A stretch of DNA of 39,847 nucleotides from an uncultured Pseudomonadales bacterium (lineage in GTDB: Bacteria; Pseudomonadota; Gammaproteobacteria; Pseudomonadales; UBA7434): NCBI GenBank assembly GCA_905480475.1, contig CAJQQO010000007.1, positions 1-39,847 of the forward strand, read 5' to 3'. The position numbers and the translations under genes were made by a program. Of this stretch, positions 28,441 to 36,851 are shown in pieces. Each line of letters starts with the position of its first letter. Positions within the stretch are counted from its first letter, which is position 1. The notes below the pieces were generated by a model. It saw only the letters and a list, made by a program, of their open reading frames with translations. It was not told the origin of the DNA and did not search any database.

Positions 28441-28866
28441 ATGGCACTTAAGTTTAAAAATTTTCGACGATTGGGTTCGGATTTTAAATCTACGCCGGTG
28501 CCTGAAGAATTTATTCGCAAGCAAAATAATCTTTACGTTATTGAATTTGTGCAATTCCTGTTGGCTCTGTTCTTTATCGGTAATCAACTTTACGCACAAT
28601 TCAACGAGCTGAATACTGATTTTTATCATTGGGGGTTAGGTCTGGCTTTTTTATTTTCGATGATTAGCTGTACCGTTGAAAGTAAATATTATCGTACCGT
28701 TGTGGCGGCTGCATTTTTAAGTTGTCTGCTGATAGGAATACAGCAGTCTTGGCATAGCTATATTCTGTATGCCGTAACGGCCGGTGTCATTGTAGTGTTC
28801 TACTTCTTATATTTACACTCAGCTAATGAAAAGTATTTTTTGTGGTTAAAATCAATATCGCAATAA
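28441..28866 (+). CDS. hypothetical integral membrane protein, 141 aa
   Basis: Several hydrophobic helices (FVQFLLALFFIG, LGLAFLFSMI, TVVAAAFLSCLLIGI, YAVTAGVIVVFYFLYL). No family recognised. Confidence 0.6.
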   Translation: MALKFKNFRRLGSDFKSTPVPEEFIRKQNNLYVIEFVQFLLALFFIGNQLYAQFNELNTDFYHWGLGLAFLFSMISCTVESKYYRTVVAAAFLSCLLIGIQQSWHSYILYAVTAGVIVVFYFLYLHSANEKYFLWLKSISQ

Positions 28867-28899
28867 TATTTTTTCCAAGCATTTTTCCTTAAATATTTT

Positions 28900-29448
28900 T
28901 TGCCGCGATTGACTATGAATACAATTGATTTACAAGCAACGCTAAGCGGTAGCACTGTCACCCTGCGTCCACTGCAGGCGGATGATTTTGAGGCCTTATA
29001 TAAAGCGGCATCAGATCCGCAAATATGGGCGATGCATCCAGACTCTTCGCGTTATCAGCGCGATGTGTTTGAGCAGCGGTTTTTTAAAAGTGCTATTGCA
29101 AGTGGTGGTGCGTTAGCGATTGTAGAAAATAAAACAGGCCGGGTTATTGGCTCTTCTCGCTATTACGAATACGATGCAAAAAAAAGCGAGATTTCTATTG
29201 GCTATACCTTTCTAGAACAGTCGCATTGGGGGGTGGGAACTAACAGTGAAATGAAAGCCTTAATGCTTGAGCATATCTTTCAGTACGTTGATGTTGTCTG
29301 GTTCCATGTCGGAAAAGTTAATCTGCGCTCACGCAATGCCGTTGAAAAACTAGGTGCAGTACTTGATTATGAGAAAGCCCGTGAGCTTAACGGTGTTCCT
29401 TATGTGCAGCTGTATTATCGTTTGGATAAATCGAATTATCTTTGCTAG
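28900..29448 (+). CDS. GNAT family N-acetyltransferase (RimJ/RimL-like)
   Basis: VTLRPLQADDFEALYKAASDPQIWAMHP...GRVIGSSRYYEYDAKKSEISIGYTFL...VGTNSEMKALMLEHIFQ; start may be 28915 (MNTIDLQ). Confidence 0.9.
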   Translation: MPRLTMNTIDLQATLSGSTVTLRPLQADDFEALYKAASDPQIWAMHPDSSRYQRDVFEQRFFKSAIASGGALAIVENKTGRVIGSSRYYEYDAKKSEISIGYTFLEQSHWGVGTNSEMKALMLEHIFQYVDVVWFHVGKVNLRSRNAVEKLGAVLDYEKARELNGVPYVQLYYRLDKSNYLC

Positions 29449-29452
29449 CAGT

Positions 29453-30415
29453 CTATTCTGGATTGATGGGATTTATCAAAGGTTTCCACCACTGCTTACT
29501 AGGTAGCTTATCCTTAATGTTTATTATTTCTCCCAGTATCGGTGTAAGTAAATTCTCCTGCTGTTCTTTTGCGGCTTTACTTAGCCGTTCAATCGGCTCA
29601 TACCAAGAGTGCAATCCTAAATCAAACATGCCCCAGTGTATCGGCACTAATAAATCACCGCGTAAATCCTGATGCGCTTGCACGGTTTGTTCTGGTGTTT
29701 GATGAATATAAGGCCAGCCATCATCATAGGCACCGTTTTCCAGAAAAGTTAAATCAAATGGACCAAGCTTATCGCCAATTTCTTTGTAATGGGGGCCGTA
29801 ACCTGAATCGCCACTAAAAAATACTCGCTGCGTTTTCCCGCTAATGCTCCATGACGCCCAAAGTGTTTTATTATTATCAATTAACCAACGGCCAGAAAAA
29901 TGCTGTGCCGGTGTTGCGGTTAGTGTTAGTCCATTAAGTTCGGTGCTCTCCCACCAGTCTAGCTCGGTAATTCTATCCGTTTTAACACCCCATGATTTTA
30001 AAAGTTTGCCAACGCCGAGAGGCACGATAAATTGTATATTACCTTTGGCTAGTTTCTTAATGGTTTTTTTATCCAGATGATCGTAATGATTGTGAGAGAT
30101 AAGCACTACATCAATATCGCTTATTTTATCCAGGGTGATAGCGGGTGGCTGAAAGCGCTTGATAGAAAAGGGTACTGGCGAGGCGTATTTGGAAAAAATC
30201 GGATCTAGCAGTATGCGAATGCCTTCGACTTCAAGAAATATCGTCGAGTGTCCTAGCCAAATAAACCGCAGTTCATTACTCTTGCTTGCCAACATTGATG
30301 GCGCTGTAGTAACTTCCGGAAGTTTTTGCGTGGGTCGACGATCATTTTTACTAAAAAAGAAATCGTAAATAATTTTTGGTGAGGTTTGCCTGCCAACAAC
30401 TTCAGGTGTTGGCAC
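29453..30415 (-). CDS. MBL-fold metallo-hydrolase (UlaG/NAPE-PLD-like), probably exported; true start likely upstream of 30415
   Basis: FIWLGHSTIFLEVEGIRILLDPIF, VVLISHNHYDHLDKKTIKKL, FFSGDSGYGPHYKEIG, PIHWGMFDLG. The reading frame stays open upstream and encodes a signal-peptide-like segment. Confidence 0.85.
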   Translation of the reverse strand: MPTPEVVGRQTSPKIIYDFFFSKNDRRPTQKLPEVTTAPSMLASKSNELRFIWLGHSTIFLEVEGIRILLDPIFSKYASPVPFSIKRFQPPAITLDKISDIDVVLISHNHYDHLDKKTIKKLAKGNIQFIVPLGVGKLLKSWGVKTDRITELDWWESTELNGLTLTATPAQHFSGRWLIDNNKTLWASWSISGKTQRVFFSGDSGYGPHYKEIGDKLGPFDLTFLENGAYDDGWPYIHQTPEQTVQAHQDLRGDLLVPIHWGMFDLGLHSWYEPIERLSKAAKEQQENLLTPILGEIINIKDKLPSKQWWKPLINPINPE

Positions 30416-30640
30416 AGTATTTTTAAAAATCTTATTTTCTTTATCGTATTGCGTTGAATTAGCTATACGCTGCGTTGTGGATGCCTGATCTAAATCTTTA
30501 GCGCTTACATGAATTGAAGAACAGAAAATGAAAACGATAAGACTAACAATAGCTCGGTAAGTGTTGATTATTATAATCCTATCGCTTTGTGTTTGCTTGC
30601 TAACTTTATGGCTATGGTAACCGCAGTTTGAAATATAAAT

Positions 30641-31432
30641 TTATTTTATTCGGCGTCGTTTGGAAAAATACAAGCCGGATAAAGCGCTAACAAACAATAA
30701 TAGCGCCGAAGGTATAGGTACTTGCGAGTTTTGTCCGGGTGTGCCTTCAATGCCGACAACATCGTAAATAAAATTATCATATCCCACGCCACTAATATCA
30801 TCGTTAACCAAGCTTAAGCCGGCGATATTAAATGCGCCGTCGTCATTGATAAAGCCAAATGAAAGTACCGCTGAGCCATCCAGTGCTAGCGTAAACTGAT
30901 TCAGTAAGGAGCCATCTCTTGCCCAAAACGATGCGATAACATTGCCACCAATACCTTCGCTATCGACGTCACTACCCAAGACATCAAAAGCGATTTGTGA
31001 TTGATCAAAATCGAAAAGTACTGCAACCGAGCCTTCGCCTAAACTCATCACCGAGCTCTCGCCTGACAATCCGCTATTGCCACCTAAGTTACCGGTGGTA
31101 AGGTTTTCGCCAGCAACGCCGTTCGATAAACTTAATTCATCGGTGGGTGTGCCGATAAGTGTATCTAAACCGCCGACCTCTACAACTGTTTGTCCTGCAA
31201 AGCGCTCGGAAAATGATGTTAGTCCGGATTCCAGTACGCCATCATAGCTTACCAGCTCGTCTGGCAATAACCCCAGATCTTCAAAGTCGACAATATTTGT
31301 CGCGGTTAAAGAGCTTGAAGCCACTTGAATAAGTGCTGCTTGGCTTGTGAGTGATAGCAGTAGTGTTGCAGTACCGATAATTGTTGATGTGGTAAGTTTA
31401 CTTAAAGAAGGTGAAGCGTTTGGGGTGCGCAT
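30641..31432 (-). CDS. secreted protein with a PEP-CTERM-like sorting signal
   Basis: N-terminal signal peptide (TIIGTATLLLSLTSQAA) and C-terminal VPIPSALLLFVSALSGLYFSKRRRIK (VPxP + TM + Arg cluster). Confidence 0.75.
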   Translation of the reverse strand: MRTPNASPSLSKLTTSTIIGTATLLLSLTSQAALIQVASSSLTATNIVDFEDLGLLPDELVSYDGVLESGLTSFSERFAGQTVVEVGGLDTLIGTPTDELSLSNGVAGENLTTGNLGGNSGLSGESSVMSLGEGSVAVLFDFDQSQIAFDVLGSDVDSEGIGGNVIASFWARDGSLLNQFTLALDGSAVLSFGFINDDGAFNIAGLSLVNDDISGVGYDNFIYDVVGIEGTPGQNSQVPIPSALLLFVSALSGLYFSKRRRIK

Positions 31433-31721
31433 AATATGGTTTCCTTATTATTGTTTTACTTTTTTATGTTTGTTATCGGATCTTATTAGTTGCGATATTC
31501 ATTTTGCGACGATTACAAGCGATTGTAAATATCGATACCGGATGTTTATTAATAAGCTGTTACTTATGTAATGCAGGAGTAAGTTTATTTCGCATAATTA
31601 ACGTTACCGCCTTGGCTAAGCAACTGATAATATTGGATTATTAAGTTGCTGTGTTTTTAATGTTCTAGCGGCTTAGGTGTAGCGAATAGTTTGATCACAC
31701 ACGGGTAGTTTAATAGCGATA

Positions 31722-32870
31722 ATGATGACAATGACAAAAACGTATACAGCGAGTATCAAAAACGCCAAGGGTCTAACAGCTTTGCTAATTGGTGGCACAG
31801 GGCCTACTGGTCACTATATTGTCAATGGGCTATTGGCGCGTGGTTATAGCGTAGCGATACTGCATACCGGTAATCATGAAGTTGACGAGATTCCCGCCGA
31901 GGTCGAGCATATTCATACCGACCCTTATAATGAGGCTTGTTTAGTTGAGGCTTTGGCCGACAGAATGTTTGATTTATGCGTGGCGACTTATGGGCGCTTG
32001 CGTGTGATTGCCAAACTAATGCAAGGCAAGTGCGGGCATTTTATTTCAGTCGGTGGTCAGCCCTGTTATGTGGGTTATATGAATCCGATGGCCTGCAAGC
32101 CCGAAGGTATGCCTGTGCCTACTAGTGAAGATGCTTTACTGGTATCAAAGCCTGAGCAAGATGAAAAAGGTTATCGCATTGTGTTAACCGAGCAAATGTT
32201 ATTTGAGACGCAGCCCGACGCCACCCATTTTCGCTATCCAATTGTTTATGGTAAATATCAAGCGCTACCGCGCGAATGGAGTATTGTTAAGCGTATTATG
32301 GATGGTCGGCCACATATTATTTTGGCCGATGATGGTTTGTCATTGCTTAGTTTGGGTTATGCGGAAAATCTAGCGCATGCATTATTATTAGCCGTTGATC
32401 AGCCTGAAAAATCTCGCGGTGAAATATTTAATTGCAGTGATGAGCATACTCTAACAGTTAGGCAAATGGTCGAAGTGATTGCCGAAGGTCTGTCGCATAA
32501 CTGGCGTATAGTCTCTATGCCCTATGAGTTAGCTAGGCCGGCAAAGCCATTAATTATGCAGCCGCTAAGCACGCATAAGATGGTTGATATTGCCAAGCTA
32601 CGTACGCGCTTGGGTTATAAGGATATTGTTAAGCCTGAAATCGCACTGCAGCGTACTGCAAAATACTTGCTTGAAAATCCACTGGATAATGAAGGCTGGC
32701 AAGTTAAAGCGCTAGAAGATCCCTTTGATTATGCCGCCGAAGATAAATTAATTGAGGCTTGGGATAAAGCGATTGCCTCAATGCCGCCAGTAGAGTTTGC
32801 CGTTGAGCCGGGTTATACCATGGCGTATAGCGGGCCGGGCGGAAGAGAACGAACAAATAAAAACTTTTAA
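31722..32870 (+). CDS. NAD-dependent epimerase/dehydratase or reductase (extended SDR-like)
   Basis: TALLIGGTGPTGHYIVNGLLARGYSVAILHTG Rossmann motif; FNCSDEHTLTVRQMVEVIAEGL. Start may be 31725 or 31731. Confidence 0.85.
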   Translation: MMTMTKTYTASIKNAKGLTALLIGGTGPTGHYIVNGLLARGYSVAILHTGNHEVDEIPAEVEHIHTDPYNEACLVEALADRMFDLCVATYGRLRVIAKLMQGKCGHFISVGGQPCYVGYMNPMACKPEGMPVPTSEDALLVSKPEQDEKGYRIVLTEQMLFETQPDATHFRYPIVYGKYQALPREWSIVKRIMDGRPHIILADDGLSLLSLGYAENLAHALLLAVDQPEKSRGEIFNCSDEHTLTVRQMVEVIAEGLSHNWRIVSMPYELARPAKPLIMQPLSTHKMVDIAKLRTRLGYKDIVKPEIALQRTAKYLLENPLDNEGWQVKALEDPFDYAAEDKLIEAWDKAIASMPPVEFAVEPGYTMAYSGPGGRERTNKNF

Positions 32871-32878
32871 TGATCTGA

Positions 32879-33817
32879 TCAAGCTCGATCACGGTTTTGA
32901 GCCACTTCCTTAGGCGATGGGATCTGGCCGCAGGCCGAGCAATGAATATCAATTGCCAGTGTTGCCCCGCATGTTTCATGAATAAGATTGGCTGCGGCTG
33001 GTTTTTCTGTCATCCAATCAATTGCCCATTGGCGCAATGCCATAGTAAAAGGATATAGCGACTTGCCTTTAGCTGTTAGTTTATAGGCATAACGGGGCGG
33101 GTTTTCCTGATAGCGTTGACGTTTAAATACCTCTGCTTCCACCAATGTTTTTAAGCGCTCTACCAAAACCGCCGAAGCAATTTGTAGTGGCCGTAAAAAA
33201 TCATCGTAGCGATTAGTGCCAAAAAACGCCAATATCAAAATCAGTAATGTCCAGCGATCACCAACAAGGTTGGTCAGTTGTACAGGCGTATCAGGATTTA
33301 TTACCGGCGTGGATGTTCTCACGCGACGATGTCCATGAATCGTTTTTAAAACGTCTACTTGCGTGCCAAGCTCACTGTCGTGATCCAACCATTTAATATC
33401 TTCTAACTGCAATTTTTGTTGGCAATGTCGGCAGGCAATCTCGGGATGCAAAGTATTTTTGCAGCGGGTATGAAAGCGCTGGATATCTAATACGGGATTA
33501 TGTTGCGGGTTCCAATCAAGCTCCCACTGCTGAGCTAGTAGTGAAGCGCCAAATAGCGCCAGTCCTTTTTCGCTAAGCCGATACTCAAAACGTCTTGCCG
33601 ATGGCGAGTAGGGGCGCTTATAAAAAATATCGTGATCAACCAAGGCCTTAAGCCGACGAGTAAGTGTTGCACGGCTAGCGCCGGTGGCTTCACGAAATTG
33701 CTCAAACCGGCGATGGCCAGAAAAAGCGCCCTGCAAAATAAGTAGCGTCCAGCGATCACCAATAATATCTAAACTATTGGCAATGGCTTGATCGAGAATA
33801 AGAGGTTTGTCTGGCAT
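32879..33817 (-). CDS. HxlR family transcriptional regulator with two tandem HxlR domains
   Basis: NSLDIIGDRWTLLILQGAFSGHRRFEQFREATGASRATLTRRLKALVDHDIF... and LTNLVGDRWTLLILILAFFGTNRYDDFLRPLQIASAVLVERLKTLVEAEVF... within one ORF. Confidence 0.9.
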   Translation of the reverse strand: MPDKPLILDQAIANSLDIIGDRWTLLILQGAFSGHRRFEQFREATGASRATLTRRLKALVDHDIFYKRPYSPSARRFEYRLSEKGLALFGASLLAQQWELDWNPQHNPVLDIQRFHTRCKNTLHPEIACRHCQQKLQLEDIKWLDHDSELGTQVDVLKTIHGHRRVRTSTPVINPDTPVQLTNLVGDRWTLLILILAFFGTNRYDDFLRPLQIASAVLVERLKTLVEAEVFKRQRYQENPPRYAYKLTAKGKSLYPFTMALRQWAIDWMTEKPAAANLIHETCGATLAIDIHCSACGQIPSPKEVAQNRDRA

Positions 33818-33900
33818 TAGCTAATGTTATCAAAGCCTTAGCTGCGGTTATACAGTAGATCGCGAGCGGCTACCTTGCCAGAGTCAAAATTAGATCTTAT

Positions 33901-33913
33901 TAGTCTCATAGTA
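33901..33913. repeat. direct repeat copy 1, TAGTCTCATAGTA (putative operator)
   Basis: Identical 13-mer at 33998-34010, both in the divergent HxlR / carotenoid oxygenase intergenic region. Confidence 0.7.
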
Positions 33914-33997
33914 AGGTAAGTGTTGATGCTTGTTATATAGACAATATGTGCTGTTTTATATGGATTGGGGAGGTTGACTCGCTTAATTCAAATTTGA

Positions 33998-34010
33998 TAG
34001 TCTCATAGTA
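33998..34010. repeat. direct repeat copy 2, TAGTCTCATAGTA (putative operator)
   Basis: Identical to 33901-33913; start-to-start spacing 97 bp. Confidence 0.7.
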
Positions 34011-34101
34011 GAAGTAACTAAAGATGAATGCTACATAGTTAGATTGAGCTGCTTACTTCTATTCTCCCTATGCCTTGCCTTAGCGACTGAGACAACTTGC
34101 C

Positions 34102-35589
34102 ATGAATATCACTTGGAAAAACACCGTTGAACATACGCTCAAGCCTAGCCCGCATCCGTATTTAAGCGGTGCGTGGACACCCAACTTTACCGAGTACGAC
34201 GCCGAGGATATGGAGGTTATTGGCAGCATTCCCACGGATATTGACGGCATCTATATACGTAATACCGAAAACCCGGTGCACGAGGCGCTGGGTCATTACC
34301 ATCCGTTTGATGGCGATGGCATGTTACACACAATGGCTTTTAAAGACGGTAAGGCGGTATATCGCAATCGCTTTGTGCGAACCAAGGGTTTTGACGCCGA
34401 GCAAGAAGCTGGCAAGGCTTTGTGGACAGGGTTTGTTAATGATGCGTCTAAATCAAAGAGGCCCGGCACCGGTGTGCAAGGTTATTTAAAAGATGCATCG
34501 TCGACTGACGTGATTGTTCATGCAGGACAAATTCTTTCAACTTTCTGGCAATGCGGTGATGGTTATAGGCTTAACCCCTATACGCTTGAGCAATATGGCG
34601 CGGAGCGCTGGACACCTATTGACGGCATTTCCGCGCATCCCAAAGTTGATGAGCGCACCGGCGAGTTATTATTTTTTAATTACTCCAAGTACCCGCCGTA
34701 TCAGCACTACGGTGTGGTTGATAAAAATAATAAGCTGGTTCATTACACACCGGTGCCATTACCCGGGCCACGCTTGCCACATGATATGGCGTTTAGCAAA
34801 AACTATTCTATTTTGGTGGACCTCCCGATGTATTGGGACCCGGAAAAACTTGCCCAAGGTTTACATCATCCTTGTTACTTTCCCGATCAAACTACACGCT
34901 TTGCGATTTTGCCACGCTATGGCGGCGAAAAAGATATTATGTGGTTTGAGGCTGCGCCTACTTATGTTTTGCATTGGATGAATGCCTATGAAGAAGGTGA
35001 TGAACTTATTCTCGACGGCTATTTTCAAGACAAGCCGTCGCCACCGCCATTGCCGGGTTTACCCAAAGCAGTAGGTTTATTAATGTCGAATATTGATCAG
35101 CACTCCTTTCAATCCAAACTGCATCGCTGGCGATTTAATTTAAAAACCGGTGAGGTGAATGAGCAGCATCTTGATGAGCGCGTATTGGAGTTCGGCACAT
35201 TTAATCAACGGTATGCGGGTCATAAATCGCGTTACTTGTATTCCACTTGGGGCGAGCCCGGTTGGTTTTTATTTTCGGGTTTGGTTAAGCATGATTTGGC
35301 TACCGGCGAATCTACAGAGCTGGCTTTTGGTGAGCAGCGTTTTGGCAGCGAGGCACCGTTTGCGCCAAGGGTAAACGCCTGTAGTGAGGACGATGGGTAT
35401 CTGGTCAGTTTTATCACGGATATGCAAGCCAATCGCTCGGAGTGTATTTTAATCGACGCCAAAGATATTGAGGCGGGGCCTGTCTGCCAAATTATATTGC
35501 CGCATCGAATTGCCAGCGGCACGCATGCCACATGGGCTGATGGCCCAGCCACGCGTGAAGATATAAAACGGTCGCAATGTACAGCCTAA
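34102..35589 (+). CDS. carotenoid oxygenase family protein (RPE65/CCD/lignostilbene dioxygenase superfamily)
   Basis: IDGIYIRNTENPVHEALGHYHPFDGDGMLHTMAFKDGKAVYRNRFVRTKGF; RLPHDMAFSKNYSILVDLPMYWDP; HWMNAYEEGDELILDGYF; GTHATWA. Confidence 0.92.
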   Translation: MNITWKNTVEHTLKPSPHPYLSGAWTPNFTEYDAEDMEVIGSIPTDIDGIYIRNTENPVHEALGHYHPFDGDGMLHTMAFKDGKAVYRNRFVRTKGFDAEQEAGKALWTGFVNDASKSKRPGTGVQGYLKDASSTDVIVHAGQILSTFWQCGDGYRLNPYTLEQYGAERWTPIDGISAHPKVDERTGELLFFNYSKYPPYQHYGVVDKNNKLVHYTPVPLPGPRLPHDMAFSKNYSILVDLPMYWDPEKLAQGLHHPCYFPDQTTRFAILPRYGGEKDIMWFEAAPTYVLHWMNAYEEGDELILDGYFQDKPSPPPLPGLPKAVGLLMSNIDQHSFQSKLHRWRFNLKTGEVNEQHLDERVLEFGTFNQRYAGHKSRYLYSTWGEPGWFLFSGLVKHDLATGESTELAFGEQRFGSEAPFAPRVNACSEDDGYLVSFITDMQANRSECILIDAKDIEAGPVCQIILPHRIASGTHATWADGPATREDIKRSQCTA

Positions 35590-35611
35590 CAATAAAACTT
35601 AGAGGTGGGTG

Positions 35612-36850
35612 ATGCTGAGTCCGCAGCGTATTTATATTCTTGGTGGTTATCAAAGCGACTTTTCCCGTAATTGGGCGCGTGATGGTCAGCCACTCTATGA
35701 CGGTTTTGCAACTACGGTACAGCAGGGTTTGCAAGCCACGGGTTTGGACGCCGCTGATATTCAGGTCGGGCATGTTGGTAATTTTGTTGCGCCGCTCTTT
35801 ACTGGGCAAGCGCATTTAGGTGGGTTCTTTGGTCATATAGATCCGGCCTTGCATTATCTGCCTGCCAGTAGTCATGAAGCGGCCTGTGCATCAGGCTCCA
35901 TGGCAATGCTTGCCGCAATGGCTGACATAAGTGCAGGTTATTATGATTTAGCCTGTGTCTTAGGCGTTGAACAAATGCGTAATGTTGCTGCTGAAAAAAG
36001 TTCAGAGAATTTGCGCGCCGCCGCATGGGTAGGGCAGGAGTGGCAGCATACGCCTTATGTTTGGCCCTGTGCATTTGATAACTTATTAGATGAATACGAT
36101 CAGCGTTACGGTGTTAATGCAGAGCATTTGCAAGCGATCTCAAAAAAGAATTTTGCTAACGCGCGTAACAATCCCAATGCGCAAACGCGCAATTGGACAT
36201 TAGATGAAAATAGTTTCTCTAATGATGACGAAGCCAATCCAGTGATTAGTGGGCGTATTCGGCGTTATGACTGCGGGCAAATTAGTGATGGTGCAGCGGT
36301 AGTGTTTCTTGCAAGCGAATCGCGGGCTCGGCAATATGCCAAATCGCATAATGTGGATTTACAGCAAATACCGTATATCAAATCCTTTGCGCATGTTGGC
36401 GCACCCATGCTATGGCAAGAAAAATTACGATTAAGTGCCGGGCAGGATTATATTTTTCCGCATCTGCAAGGTTTATTTAAACAAGCCTTAAGCGATGCCG
36501 GTTTTGAATCTGTTGCCAGCCTTGATGGTTTGGAAGTGCATGATTGTTTTTCAATAACTGAATATATGCTGCTTGACCATAGTGGTTGGTATCCGCCCGG
36601 TCAGGCATGGCAAGCCATTGAAGCGGGTGATACCGAAGTGGGCGGAAAGCTACCAATTAATAGCAGTGGTGGATTGTTAGGGCTTGGTCATCCGGTTGGT
36701 GCAACCGGCGTGCGTATGGTATTAGATGCTTACAAACAAAGTTGCGGTATCGCGGGTGATTATCAAATTGAAGGTGCCAATAATTTAATGACAGTTAATT
36801 TGGGTGGTAGTGCAACCACTTGTGCCAGTTTTATTATTGGGCGTGATTAA
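35612..36850 (+). CDS. thiolase family protein (SCP-x-like acetyl-CoA acetyltransferase)
   Basis: EAACASGSMAMLAAMADISAGYYDLACVLGVEQM (nucleophilic Cys), EVHDCFSITEYM, NSSGGLLGLGHPVGATGVRM. Confidence 0.9.
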   Translation: MLSPQRIYILGGYQSDFSRNWARDGQPLYDGFATTVQQGLQATGLDAADIQVGHVGNFVAPLFTGQAHLGGFFGHIDPALHYLPASSHEAACASGSMAMLAAMADISAGYYDLACVLGVEQMRNVAAEKSSENLRAAAWVGQEWQHTPYVWPCAFDNLLDEYDQRYGVNAEHLQAISKKNFANARNNPNAQTRNWTLDENSFSNDDEANPVISGRIRRYDCGQISDGAAVVFLASESRARQYAKSHNVDLQQIPYIKSFAHVGAPMLWQEKLRLSAGQDYIFPHLQGLFKQALSDAGFESVASLDGLEVHDCFSITEYMLLDHSGWYPPGQAWQAIEAGDTEVGGKLPINSSGGLLGLGHPVGATGVRMVLDAYKQSCGIAGDYQIEGANNLMTVNLGGSATTCASFIIGRD

Positions 36851-36851
36851 A

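Noticed and set aside
34169-34981. Plus-strand ORFs of 106 and 155 aa overlapping the carotenoid oxygenase
   Set aside because: Out-of-frame shadows within a clearly coding gene; no domain signal.
35232-36074. Minus-strand ORFs (35232-35552, 35492-35815, 35799-36074)
   Set aside because: Antisense to well-supported oxygenase and thiolase genes; composition typical of shadow ORFs.
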